From: an uncultured Clostridia bacterium
Lineage (GTDB): Bacteria; Bacillota; Clostridia; Christensenellales; UBA1242
Assembly (NCBI GenBank): GCA_946630785.1
Contig: CAMOZC010000002.1
Span: forward strand, 1-46,767
Reading direction: 5' to 3'
Length of the DNA: 46,767 nt
Made by a program: the position numbers and the translations under genes. Below the pieces are notes generated by a model. That model made no database searches. It was not told the origin of the DNA and saw nothing but the letters and a program-made list of their open reading frames with translations. This document shows, piece by piece, positions 25,064 to 33,466 of the stretch (within the stretch, counting starts at the first letter, position 1; every line of letters begins with the position of its first letter).

Positions 25064-25786
25064 ATGGACATGAAACTGAAAAAAATCTTTCACAAAAAAT
25101 TTTGGATTGCCGCCAGTATCATTCTTTTCGCCGCCATTGTTACCATCATTGGTGTCGTTAATTTTAAACGCAGTGATACCTATCAAATGGCATTGGAAAA
25201 CATCGCCGAAGCCCGCTTTTATTTAAAAACAGCGGACAAAGAAAACACCATCGGCAACGTGCAATTATACAGTGGTATTCGTGAAACTGAATTCAACGCC
25301 GACGGTATCGCTACCGCGACCGTACCATTTACCGTTTTATCCGTTGAACCCAGCAACGACAAAATTGTTTACAACGGTTGCATTACAACCTTGATAAAAG
25401 TTAACGACCAAGCACCCATCACTTTGGTTTTGGAAAAAAATCCTTACGGCAACAATTACGCAGGTGACTTAGAAAACAACGTGGATGTCAACGCCAACGT
25501 AACCGTTACTTTCCAAGCCAACGGCGAAACCATTGGCACCGTCACTTTAAACAGTGTAATGCCTGCCGAAGCCATCAGTTGGGAAACCGCATTGGAAATT
25601 GCCTGTAAAACTATGAACGGAATTCTGACCACTGACACCCGCATGGAAAGCTCCACGAAAATTTTATGCGACAGTACCACGGTCAACACTCCATACTGGT
25701 TTGTCTCTTTTGTCACGGAAAATGGCAACCGCTATTTCGTCGTTGTCAGCCACGACGGCAAAGTCATCGGCACCAGCGAAAAATAA
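25064..25786 (+). CDS. membrane-anchored protein with PepSY-like C-terminal segment
   Basis: 240 aa from the ATG at 25064 (another ATG at 25070; a TTG at 25034 is less likely). Transmembrane helix at about residues 12-34, then a beta-rich extracytoplasmic domain. The end (ALEIACKTMNGIL...PYWFVSFVTENGNRYFVVVS, then GKVIG) has the helix-plus-hairpin pattern of PepSY-type domains, which often inhibit or guide proteases or bind wall components. Similarity is by eye only. A terminator follows. Confidence 0.5.
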   Translation: MDMKLKKIFHKKFWIAASIILFAAIVTIIGVVNFKRSDTYQMALENIAEARFYLKTADKENTIGNVQLYSGIRETEFNADGIATATVPFTVLSVEPSNDKIVYNGCITTLIKVNDQAPITLVLEKNPYGNNYAGDLENNVDVNANVTVTFQANGETIGTVTLNSVMPAEAISWETALEIACKTMNGILTTDTRMESSTKILCDSTTVNTPYWFVSFVTENGNRYFVVVSHDGKVIGTSEK

Positions 25787-25797
25787 TTTCGCACAAC

Positions 25798-25829
25798 AAA
25801 AAAGACCCGAGCATTACGGGTCTTTTCTC
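25798..25829. terminator. bidirectional terminator
   Basis: AAAAGACCCG, loop AGCATTA, CGGGTCTTTT. Lies between the PepSY-like gene (+) and the LRR surface gene (-). Confidence 0.88.
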
Positions 25830-25843
25830 TTTTTTAGTTTTAA

Positions 25844-28558
25844 TTATTTGCGGCGGCGTTTGCTAATCACAATGCCAAATACAATGCCACCGACCAACAG
25901 GATTCCGCCGGATGTTCCCAAGATGCCCCATAGCAAACCATTATTGTTTTGGTTGTTCACTGTGGGGTTTTCTTCCGTGGGGTCTGCCGGGTCATCTGGG
26001 AAATCTGGATTGTTACTTTTCCATTTCGCGGTTAAGGTCATATTGTCGGTTACGAATTCGTCAAAATTATACTCTTCATTATTTAGGTACCAACCGAGGA
26101 AATCATATCCTTCACGAACTGGGTCAGATGGGCGGGAAATTTTGGTATTCCAATTTACAGTTTGTGGTAAGACTGAACTACCTTGTTTACTGTCAAAGGT
26201 TACCGTGTATTGGTTAATGGTCCATTGAGCAAATAAACCAAAATCTTCGGTTACTGGGGTGTTGAAATCATATGGATGTTGGTATAAATCATCTGTGAAC
26301 CAACCCACAAAGGTATAACCTTCTTTGGTTGGGTCGGTTGGTCTTTGAACTGGAGTACCATAGTCTACCGTTTGACTTCCGGTATGGGTTCCGTTTTGCC
26401 ACCAGAATTCAACGGTGTATTGGTTAATATTCCATTTCGCATATAAAGTCATTGAACCCGTAATTGGTGTACTAAAATCAAACTCGTCGGTTAAAGTTGC
26501 ATTTGTATACCAACCAGCAAAAGTGTAATGTTCTTTGGTTGGATCGGTTGGTCTTGTTATCGTTTGTCCGTTTTCAACTTCTTGAGCAGATACTGCACTA
26601 CCACCGTTAACGTTAAATGATACGATGTAAACATTTTCCCATTTAGCAAATAAGGTAATGTTTTCCGTAATTAAGGTATTAAAATCAAATGATTCCGCAT
26701 CTTGTAAATCTCTGTACCAGCCTTTGAAATTGGCACTGGCTCTGGTGGGGTCAGTTGGACGAATGGCTTTCTCATTATAATTTACCGGTTGTTCTACTAA
26801 TGCATCGCCGTTACATGCGTCAAAGGTAACTGTGTAAACGTTAATATCCCAGTCGGCAATTAAATTCATATCTTCTGTAATTGGATTATTGAAATCATAG
26901 GCTACACCATCTTTTAACCAACCTTTAAAGGTGTAACCTGTACGGGTAGTTACAGGTGAACTAATTACAGTATTGTAATCTACCGTTTGATTTGAAACTG
27001 CACTACCATTATTACTGTTTAAGGTAACGGTATATTTATTTACTATCCAATCTGCTGTTAAATTTATATTACCTGTTACCGGTGTATTGAAATTATATTC
27101 ACTGTTGTTTAATAACCATTTCTTAAAAGTATATCCCGTACGGGTTGGAGCTTCCGGACGGCTTACTTTGTTGTTGTAATCTACGGTTTGACTGGCTACC
27201 ACACTACCATTGTTGCTGTCAAAGGTAATTGTATAATGGTTAATTTCCCATTTTGCAATTAAATTCATATCTTCCGTAATTGGATTACTGAAATCATAGG
27301 CTACACCATTATTTAACCATCCTTTAAAAGTATAACCCGTACGGGTGGTGACTGGTGAATTAATTACTGTACCATAATCCACGGTTTGACTGGCAACCGC
27401 ACTACCGCTGTTACTGTCAAAAGTTACTGTGTATTGGTTGATTTCCCATTTAGCATATATAGTAATATCATATTTAACTGGTGTATTAAAAGTAAATGGT
27501 TGAGTATATTGTTCGTCTAAATACCAACCGCTAAAACAGTGTCCGGCTTTTTCTGCGGTTGGCTCACTGGCGAATTCACCAAAATCAATTACTTGGTCGG
27601 GAACTTCTGTTCCGCCCATGGTATTGAAGGTCACTGTGTTTTGCTCCGCACCATAATGTAATTTGCTTGCATATGATTGCAACTCTGTATTGGTCATTAA
27701 ATCCGGATTACGAACAATAATTTCGGTTAAGCCACTGCAATCACGGAACGCGTAACTGCCAATACTGATCACTCCTTCGGGTATCGTAATACTTGTTAAA
27801 CCACTGCAACCTTCGAACGCGTAATTGCCAATACTGGTAACTCCTTCCGGTATCGTAATACTTGTTAAGCCACTGAAACCACGTAACGCGTAATCGCGAA
27901 TACTAGTCACACCTTCGGGTATGACGGTATTTTGACAACCATAGAGCAATGTATTAGATGATTTTTCAATAATACAGTTACATTCATGGCCTTCATTGTC
28001 TTGGCTGGTATATTTAGTATTGTTGGGGTCAACAGTGATACTTGTTAAACCACTGCAAGCAGAGAACGCGTAACTGCCAATGCTGGTCACACTTTCGGGT
28101 ATCGTAATACTTGTTAAGCCACGGCACCAACAGAACGCGTAATTGCCAATACTGGTTAATTGAGAATTCTCAGCAAAAGTAACACTCGTTAAACCACTGC
28201 AATTCTTGAACGCGCGAGCGCCAATACTGGTCACTCCTTCGGGGATCGTAATACTCGTTAAACCACTACAACAATCGAACGCGTAACTGCCAATACTGGT
28301 CACGGTAATATTTGCGGGAATTTCCACGCGGTATTTTGCATGGTTTTGAATCCATGTTTTTCCGTTCGCGTTAAACGCACCACTATTAGTTCCATCGCCC
28401 AAAACACCATTGGTAATATTTAAACAATCAACCGGCACCACTGGAATTTCTTCACTGTCCGCGCTGGCCATAGGTCCCACGGTAAACACCAACGCCAGTG
28501 ACGCCACCACCATTAACACGACCGCACTTAAAATGGCTATAATTGATTTTTTCTGCAT
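25844..28558 (-). CDS. LRR (BspA-like) and InlB B-repeat surface protein
   Basis: 904 aa. Signal peptide 1-33 (ending SADS). LRR_5 units of 23 residues at about 80-285, several sharing near-identical DNA with the gene at 1-781. Then eight InlB B/Flg_new-type repeats of about 65-70 residues (about 305-850), each with YTVTFDS...GYTFKGW...ITLFAKW. The C-terminus is an acidic linker, NNQNNNG, one transmembrane helix and RRRK. No LPXTG is present. The ATG has AAGGAG. Predicted adhesin-like protein anchored in the membrane; the ligand is unknown. The last 42 residues resemble those of the protein at 38644-39819. Confidence 0.9.
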   Translation of the reverse strand: MQKKSIIAILSAVVLMVVASLALVFTVGPMASADSEEIPVVPVDCLNITNGVLGDGTNSGAFNANGKTWIQNHAKYRVEIPANITVTSIGSYAFDCCSGLTSITIPEGVTSIGARAFKNCSGLTSVTFAENSQLTSIGNYAFCWCRGLTSITIPESVTSIGSYAFSACSGLTSITVDPNNTKYTSQDNEGHECNCIIEKSSNTLLYGCQNTVIPEGVTSIRDYALRGFSGLTSITIPEGVTSIGNYAFEGCSGLTSITIPEGVISIGSYAFRDCSGLTEIIVRNPDLMTNTELQSYASKLHYGAEQNTVTFNTMGGTEVPDQVIDFGEFASEPTAEKAGHCFSGWYLDEQYTQPFTFNTPVKYDITIYAKWEINQYTVTFDSNSGSAVASQTVDYGTVINSPVTTRTGYTFKGWLNNGVAYDFSNPITEDMNLIAKWEINHYTITFDSNNGSVVASQTVDYNNKVSRPEAPTRTGYTFKKWLLNNSEYNFNTPVTGNINLTADWIVNKYTVTLNSNNGSAVSNQTVDYNTVISSPVTTRTGYTFKGWLKDGVAYDFNNPITEDMNLIADWDINVYTVTFDACNGDALVEQPVNYNEKAIRPTDPTRASANFKGWYRDLQDAESFDFNTLITENITLFAKWENVYIVSFNVNGGSAVSAQEVENGQTITRPTDPTKEHYTFAGWYTNATLTDEFDFSTPITGSMTLYAKWNINQYTVEFWWQNGTHTGSQTVDYGTPVQRPTDPTKEGYTFVGWFTDDLYQHPYDFNTPVTEDFGLFAQWTINQYTVTFDSKQGSSVLPQTVNWNTKISRPSDPVREGYDFLGWYLNNEEYNFDEFVTDNMTLTAKWKSNNPDFPDDPADPTEENPTVNNQNNNGLLWGILGTSGGILLVGGIVFGIVISKRRRK

Positions 28559-28578
28559 ATCGCTTGTTCTCCTTAAAT

Positions 28579-28638
28579 AGTATTTGCACTTTTACAAATA
28601 CTACCGATAGTATACCATCCTCCACACATAAAACACAA
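28579..28638 (-). promoter_or_regulatory. promoter and leader palindrome of the 904-aa LRR gene
   Basis: Minus strand: -35 TTGTGT (28633-28638), 18-bp spacer, -10 TATACT (28609-28614). Downstream is a perfect 8-bp inverted repeat AGTATTTG (28579-28586) / CAAATACT (28595-28602), in the position of the palindromes before the other two LRR genes. No cre box is seen here. Confidence 0.65.
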
Positions 28639-28659
28639 GCACGTGTTATTGTGCACAAG

Positions 28660-28684
28660 CAAAAACCCGACACGCGGTCGGGTT
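28660..28684 (-). terminator. terminator after 28689-29369
   Basis: Minus strand: AACCCGAC, 5-base loop, GTCGGGTTTTTG. Confidence 0.85.
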
Positions 28685-28688
28685 ATCA

Positions 28689-29369
28689 TTAGCCATGGTT
28701 TTTACGCATCAATTCCGCAGCATCTCTAGGTGTTTTGGGTTGAATCATTTTCACATGTGATACGCGGCGAACTTCGGGGCGGGCATCGGAAAAAGCAACT
28801 TCCGGAAGCCCCGCCGCTTGCAAACGGGCATTAACTTGTTGATAAATTTCCGCGCAATGAGTTTTTTCGGCAGATAATTCCGCAGCCGTCATTTTGGTCG
28901 GACAAGCCTGTTCATAACTGCGCTCGGTAAAATCCGTTTCTTTCCATGGTAATTTAGTAATCGCGTAAATCGCCGGTTGACGCACTATTCCAGTTTCACT
29001 GTCGATGATGGCAGGCTGTACCAATTTAAGTTGCAATTTTTCTTTCAACATACGCATAAAACCATTTTTCTCTTCATCGGTTAAATAGGGATATGACAAC
29101 TTCAATTTGTTCTCATCAAACGGATTAATTTCCATGGCCCCATATGGTGTATAAAGACAATAGGGGATAACATCATTCATGAATTCTAAATAAAAAGCTG
29201 CTTTCTGATTTTTGTTAATGCGTCGATAAAAAGAATTCAAGTCACCGTTCGAAGGATTAACTGCGTCAATCATCTCGCAGCGGTACATTAATTGCGAAAT
29301 ACCATAACGAATTTTGGCCAGGTCGGTAAAGTATTCCACTTCATCAAACTGATTGATTACGCCATTCAT
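28689..29369 (-). CDS. uncharacterised soluble protein
   Basis: About 226 aa; family not recognised. No signal peptide or membrane segment. Features: FYRRINKNQKAAFYLEF, MEINPFDENKLKLSYPYL, and a charged C-terminus. Its promoter's -10 box is 7 bases before the second in-frame ATG (29369), so translation probably starts there on a leaderless mRNA; the other ATG (29375) is too close to the -10. Confidence 0.5.
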   Translation of the reverse strand: MNGVINQFDEVEYFTDLAKIRYGISQLMYRCEMIDAVNPSNGDLNSFYRRINKNQKAAFYLEFMNDVIPYCLYTPYGAMEINPFDENKLKLSYPYLTDEEKNGFMRMLKEKLQLKLVQPAIIDSETGIVRQPAIYAITKLPWKETDFTERSYEQACPTKMTAAELSAEKTHCAEIYQQVNARLQAAGLPEVAFSDARPEVRRVSHVKMIQPKTPRDAAELMRKNHG

Positions 29370-29376
29370 CACCATT

Positions 29377-29405
29377 ATTATAGCAAAAGGCTTTGCTCAC
29401 GGCAA
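29377..29405 (-). promoter_or_regulatory. leaderless-type promoter
   Basis: Minus strand: -35 TTGCCG (29400-29405), exactly 17 bp, -10 TATAAT (29377-29382), 7 bases to the ATG at 29369. Confidence 0.7.
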
Positions 29406-29410
29406 GACTA

Positions 29411-29440
29411 TAAAAAAAAGTCGCGGTAATCCGCGACAAT
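29411..29440 (-). terminator. terminator after the 77-aa gene
   Basis: Minus strand: GTCGCGG, loop ATTA, CCGCGAC followed by a run of T. Confidence 0.88.
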
Positions 29441-29454
29441 TTTCGTTCTAAGAA

Positions 29455-29688
29455 TTAATCTTTTGCACGACCAGGAATGGTTAAACCAATAAAACCCAAC
29501 ATTGTTAAGACAATTGCGTTACCAGCTTCATCAAAGAACGCCAACAATTGATTAACAAAAGTGTTGAAATTAAATGGTTTAAAGGCAGTCATAAACTCAC
29601 CCCAATTGTAACGCATACAAACTCCAACCAAAACGATTACCGCTGCAACTAAAATAACAAATGAAACAATGCGACGTAAAATTCCCAT
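29455..29688 (-). CDS. small two-transmembrane protein
   Basis: 77 aa. Hydrophobic helices at about 6-25 and 57-72, joined by an aromatic-rich loop (YNWGEFMTAFKPFNFNTF). A strong GGAGGGG ribosome-binding site suggests high expression. No family recognised. It lies between a SpoIIQ-like gene upstream and a terminator. Confidence 0.6.
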   Translation of the reverse strand: MGILRRIVSFVILVAAVIVLVGVCMRYNWGEFMTAFKPFNFNTFVNQLLAFFDEAGNAIVLTMLGFIGLTIPGRAKD

Positions 29689-29809
29689 ATTGTTTCCCCT
29701 CCTTCTTTTTATTGGCTTTATTATAACAAAAGAAAAGGGCTTTGTCTACCCTCTTCTCATCCAACGCGCGCGACTTACCATAGCCCAGTTTATGATTTTT
29801 CAATGACAA

Positions 29810-30436
29810 TTATTTATTGTCGTTACTTAACGATTCGACAAAATTTTCTGGATTAACGGGTTTACCATTTTTATAGGTCATTAAACGTACATGTGGCATA
29901 TCAAAAGTTTCATAATTGGCCGTATTACCCACCGTGCCAATCTGGTCACCGCCTTTCACTTTATCACCGACAGCGACATTGATTGAATCCAGACTACTAT
30001 AAACTGTTTCGACACCATCGGCATGTTTAATCCGAATTAACTTACCCGTACTGGCATCGCCGCTTTCAATTACCGAAGTCACTTCGCCATCATAGCAAGC
30101 TACGACACCGGTACCCGCATTGGCGCCAATCGTATAACCCAAATCAAACTCATACCACTTAGTGGTGTTGTTGTATTGTGGCATATCAAAGTCGGCAGAT
30201 TTTAAAATTGTCACCGCTGATGTGCTAACCGGCATCACCCAAGTTTTCACAACAGGTTTAATTGTTGGTCCATTAACCAAAGTCGTTTCCTCATTTGGCG
30301 GTGTGCTTGTCCTTCTCGCAAACGCCATCCCAATAAAAGTCGTTGCCGCACCTAACATCATCACCACCAGTAAAGTACTGATAGCAATTGCGTTACGACG
30401 TGTTTTTTCCATTTGTGTTGCAGTACGAATGTCCAT
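29810..30436 (-). CDS. SpoIIQ-like membrane protein with degenerate M23/LytM domain
   Basis: 208 aa from the ATG at 30436 (GGGAGGG at good spacing; the ATG at 30490 has none). Transmembrane helix at about 15-40, then a LytM fold: TGVVACYDGEVTSV, GKLIRIKHADGVETVYSSL, VAVGDKVKGGDQIGTVG, PHVRLMTYKNGKPVNP. The zinc His of HXXXD is absent (WYEFDLG), YxHL reads YSSL, and HxHFE reads HVRLM, so peptidase activity is unlikely. This matches forespore SpoIIQ, a non-catalytic LytM protein that binds SpoIIIAH during engulfment. The assignment is inferred. Confidence 0.65.
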   Translation of the reverse strand: MDIRTATQMEKTRRNAIAISTLLVVMMLGAATTFIGMAFARRTSTPPNEETTLVNGPTIKPVVKTWVMPVSTSAVTILKSADFDMPQYNNTTKWYEFDLGYTIGANAGTGVVACYDGEVTSVIESGDASTGKLIRIKHADGVETVYSSLDSINVAVGDKVKGGDQIGTVGNTANYETFDMPHVRLMTYKNGKPVNPENFVESLSNDNK

Positions 30437-30495
30437 TTCTTTTCCCTCCCTTGATTTTGATTTTTGACGATTCGGCGGGGTTTTATACATAAAAG

Positions 30496-30792
30496 TTACC
30501 GTTCAATAAAAGTAGCACAATCGGCATGATTACTGGCTTCATTATCCACCACAGCAATGCCGTTAGCAGCGCAACGACAATCATGATTGTATAAACAGGC
30601 ACAAACGGTACAACTCAGCGGAACATTGTTGGGTTTTGTCGGCGCCAATTCAGACGCTAATTCTAAATCAAGTTTGCGTTGGTCTTTTTGATAAGTGGCG
30701 CAATACGCTCCACGACAGACGTGAACTTCCCGCGCATGGCAAGTACCAGCATGATTGAATTTACAATTAATTTTACGACAACGAATATTCAT
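30496..30792 (-). CDS. DUF1540-type cysteine-rich protein
   Basis: 98 aa with two Cys clusters: IRCRKINCKFNHAGTCHARE...GAYCATY and LSCTVCACLYNHDCRCAANGI...HADCATF. Both follow the DUF1540 spacing and probably bind metal. The family is common in spore-forming Firmicutes; its function is unknown. No Shine-Dalgarno sequence. Only 34 bp separate it from the divergent rplI, and it lies 60 bp upstream of the SpoIIQ-like gene. Confidence 0.75.
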   Translation of the reverse strand: MNIRCRKINCKFNHAGTCHAREVHVCRGAYCATYQKDQRKLDLELASELAPTKPNNVPLSCTVCACLYNHDCRCAANGIAVVDNEASNHADCATFIER

Positions 30793-30826
30793 TATACATT
30801 TATTATTTCTTATATTAAAATAAAGT

Positions 30827-31267
30827 ATGCAAATTTATTTATTAAAAGATTTAAAGGGACACGGTAAAGCCGGTGACATTGTCAATTTAAACGACGGATA
30901 TGCCAAAAATTTCGTCATTAAAAACAAAATCGGCAAACCGGTTGACAATGCCATTTTAAGTGACATCAAAGCTAAAGCCGAAAGTGCGGCATTCAAAACA
31001 CAAACCGAAATCGCCGCTATAAAAAAACAAATTGAGCAATTAAAACAAACATCAGTTACCTTACACTGCAAAGTCGGCGCTAATCAAAAATTATTTGGCA
31101 GTATTACCGCCACCGAAATCAGTAACGCTTTAGCCGAAAAAGGTATCACGATTGACAAACATTTAATCGTCATTAATGAACCAATCAAAACAACTGGTTC
31201 ATATAATGTAACTATTAAATACAATCATCAATTAACGGGTTCAGTCACCGTCAACGTGGAGGAATAA
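30827..31267 (+). CDS. rplI: 50S ribosomal protein L9
   Basis: 146 aa, normal length. MQIYLLKDLKGHGKAGDIV, DGYAKNFVIKNKIG, the central helix and LFGSITATEIS are typical L9. It lacks its usual neighbours rpsF-ssb-rpsR and dnaB and instead leads a two-gene unit with a GlmU-like gene 2 bp later. No Shine-Dalgarno sequence is visible; TATATT ends about 10 bases before the ATG, so the mRNA may be leaderless. Confidence 0.95.
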   Translation: MQIYLLKDLKGHGKAGDIVNLNDGYAKNFVIKNKIGKPVDNAILSDIKAKAESAAFKTQTEIAAIKKQIEQLKQTSVTLHCKVGANQKLFGSITATEISNALAEKGITIDKHLIVINEPIKTTGSYNVTIKYNHQLTGSVTVNVEE

Positions 31268-31269
31268 AA

Positions 31270-32301
31270 ATGCAAAACGACAACATTTTTGTCTTGGTAC
31301 TATCTTTAGAACAATACCAAAACACCACTCTGTTGTCACAATCAATTTGTGGGCGTACCATGGACCAATGGGTCGCTGCAGCTGTGGCTCCATTTAAAAC
31401 TAAATCAATCATTGCTTCACCAGAAGATGATATCATTACCTTATTCAAAAACAATTTAACCGAATCCAGTTTTACGGTTATTACTTACGATGATATGCCA
31501 TTGCTAACCACTAAAGATATTACTGATGCGGTTGATTATTGTTTTCACAAAAATGTACCAGCCGTAAAATTACCGCGTGGTTGGGTTTTCAATACCGAAT
31601 TAGTGATGCAAAGCGAAACCTTTCCCATTACTGAATTCCATGCTGCCAAACAAGAAAACTATACGGTTGCATTTAACAACTCTCAAATTGCCAAAATTCG
31701 TATGATTATGCAGGAACGCATTAATCAACACTGCTTAAAAAACGGCGTTATTATGATTGACCCTAGCCACACCTACATTGACGCTGATGTCCAAATTGAC
31801 GCCAACGTAACTTTGGAGCCGAACGTTCATTTGTGTGGCAAGACCACAATTCACGGTGGTACGGTAATTTTAGATGGTAGCCACATCACCGATTCTGCAA
31901 TTGGCCAAAATTGTGAAGTGGGACCATATGCCCATATCCGCCCTAACAGCAGTATTGGCAACAACTGTCGCATTGGCAATTACGTTGAAATTAAACGCTC
32001 ACGTATTGGCGATGGCACCAAGGTTGCCCATATGACTTATGTTGGCGACAGCACCATTGGTAAAAACTGTAACCTAGGTTGTGGCGTTATTTTCTGTAAC
32101 TATAATGGCAAAACCAAAAGTAATTGCATCGTAGGCGACAACGTTTTCATTGGCAGCAACTCTTGTCTAGTGGCACCACTACAAATCGGCAACCACGCTT
32201 ATATTGCTGCCGGCTCAGTGATTACCGACGAAGTTCCCAACAATGCTTTAGGTATTTCACGTGCACGCCAAGCCATCAAAGAACATTACGTGACTGAATA
32301 A
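31270..32301 (+). CDS. GlmU-like acetyltransferase with reduced uridylyltransferase domain
   Basis: 343 aa, against about 450-460 for GlmU. The C-terminal left-handed beta-helix (about 165-335) keeps acetyltransferase features: VAHMTYVGDSTIG with the catalytic His254, CNYNGKTK, GDNVFIGSNSCLVAP. The N-part (about 1-150) keeps DMPLLTT but lacks the LAAGxGTRM nucleotide loop and much of the Rossmann domain. It may acetylate glucosamine-1-phosphate without making UDP-GlcNAc. Translationally coupled to rplI. Whether a full GlmU exists elsewhere cannot be seen. Confidence 0.82.
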   Translation: MQNDNIFVLVLSLEQYQNTTLLSQSICGRTMDQWVAAAVAPFKTKSIIASPEDDIITLFKNNLTESSFTVITYDDMPLLTTKDITDAVDYCFHKNVPAVKLPRGWVFNTELVMQSETFPITEFHAAKQENYTVAFNNSQIAKIRMIMQERINQHCLKNGVIMIDPSHTYIDADVQIDANVTLEPNVHLCGKTTIHGGTVILDGSHITDSAIGQNCEVGPYAHIRPNSSIGNNCRIGNYVEIKRSRIGDGTKVAHMTYVGDSTIGKNCNLGCGVIFCNYNGKTKSNCIVGDNVFIGSNSCLVAPLQIGNHAYIAAGSVITDEVPNNALGISRARQAIKEHYVTE

Positions 32302-32593
32302 TTTTACGTAAACGATTAACGACACCACTTTTCGTGATTCTTAAAAGATGTGCCAGTTCTTCATAAGTTGCATCTGGGTTTTCAATGCGCGCCAAGGCGG
32401 TCTCCTGCAATTTAGGACTTAATGTGTACAAAGTACCGCTGGCTTTTAATTGCTCAATTAAGGCAATTTGCTGACTAGCAGCCTTAACTTGTTTTTTAAT
32501 ATTACCCGCATCACAATTCGCCGCCCGATTAGCATTGTTACGGATAATACCCATAATGATTTTATCGCATTTAGTTAGATCTGGATTTGTCAT
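32276..32593 (-). CDS. WhiA C-terminal HTH domain-only protein
   Basis: 105 aa. NANRAANCDAGNIKKQVKAA, ALARIENPDATYEELAHLL and KSGVVNRLRKI match the C-terminal helix-turn-helix domain of WhiA. Complete WhiA is about 310 aa with N-terminal LAGLIDADG-type domains, which are missing. WhiA controls cell division and sporulation genes. The start overlaps the end of the PHP gene by 23 bp. In many Clostridia the order is PHP-rapZ-yvcK-whiA, so intervening genes appear lost. Confidence 0.78.
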   Translation of the reverse strand: MTNPDLTKCDKIIMGIIRNNANRAANCDAGNIKKQVKAASQQIALIEQLKASGTLYTLSPKLQETALARIENPDATYEELAHLLRITKSGVVNRLRKIIQSRNVL

Positions 32594-33389
32594 TTTCCGC
32601 CTTTACGATTTGGTCAAGTAACTGCGCCTTCGGACGTACAAAGGGTTTATCAAGATTTAAAATGCAACTTGGGTCATAATCACACAACTTCAAGAAATCA
32701 TCAACACGGTCTATGCGTCCCACGTTTTCCGCTTTATGTGCATCACTGTTAATCACAAATTTTACACCCATGGCCGCCATGCGCTCAAAATCAATCGGAC
32801 GGAAACTGATTTTTTTGTTATTTAATTCCATGGCTGTTCCACGCGCGATACAAGCTTTCGCTACTTCAATTACGTCAACACGGAAATAACGGCTGGGGTG
32901 TGATAAAATATCAATATTGTTTTTTTGAATGACATTTACTACAGCTTGTGTGTTTTTACGGATTAAATGTTTTGGGGTGTAATTAATTCCTAAACGACGC
33001 ATCACAAACCAAAACATATTGGGAATGTAATAAGTAAAGAATTGCCAAAACTTTTTTGGTTGCACAGAAACGTGAATGCCACAAATTAAATAGTCGTATA
33101 ATTTACGTTCATCATTAGCAACATCAATGTCACCATCAGCGCCAACTACATTACATTCAATGCCATAAAAAGTTTTAATGTCGTGGTTTTTCCCCGAGCG
33201 CAAAACTTGGGCCTTGGCTAATAAGGCATTTTCAAAACGTTTCTTTTTGTTACGGACACGGTAATGAGCGTGATCGGTAATACCAATTTCAGATAAGCCA
33301 CGCTTTTTCGCCGCAGCAACGTTTTCATCAATTGTTGTCGTACCATCACTATCTAAAGTATGAGTGTGATAATCCCCGTAAACTTTCAT
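32571..33389 (-). CDS. PHP-domain metal-dependent phosphoesterase
   Basis: 272 aa. DYHTHTLDSDGTTT (first metal HxH), GITDHAHYR, YGIECNVV, DILSHPSRY, and NSDAHKAENVG supply the PHP metal ligands in order. Similar to HisJ/YcdX-type phosphatases; substrate unknown. The N-terminal ATG is followed directly by the domain, so the start is secure. It precedes the WhiA-like gene. Confidence 0.85.
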   Translation of the reverse strand: MKVYGDYHTHTLDSDGTTTIDENVAAAKKRGLSEIGITDHAHYRVRNKKKRFENALLAKAQVLRSGKNHDIKTFYGIECNVVGADGDIDVANDERKLYDYLICGIHVSVQPKKFWQFFTYYIPNMFWFVMRRLGINYTPKHLIRKNTQAVVNVIQKNNIDILSHPSRYFRVDVIEVAKACIARGTAMELNNKKISFRPIDFERMAAMGVKFVINSDAHKAENVGRIDRVDDFLKLCDYDPSCILNLDKPFVRPKAQLLDQIVKAENDKSRSN

Positions 33390-33466
33390 GATATTTTAAT
33401 TATAACAAACGCCGAATACGCGGTCAATCACTAACAAATTCAACCTAGTTCCGCATAAAATGGCGT

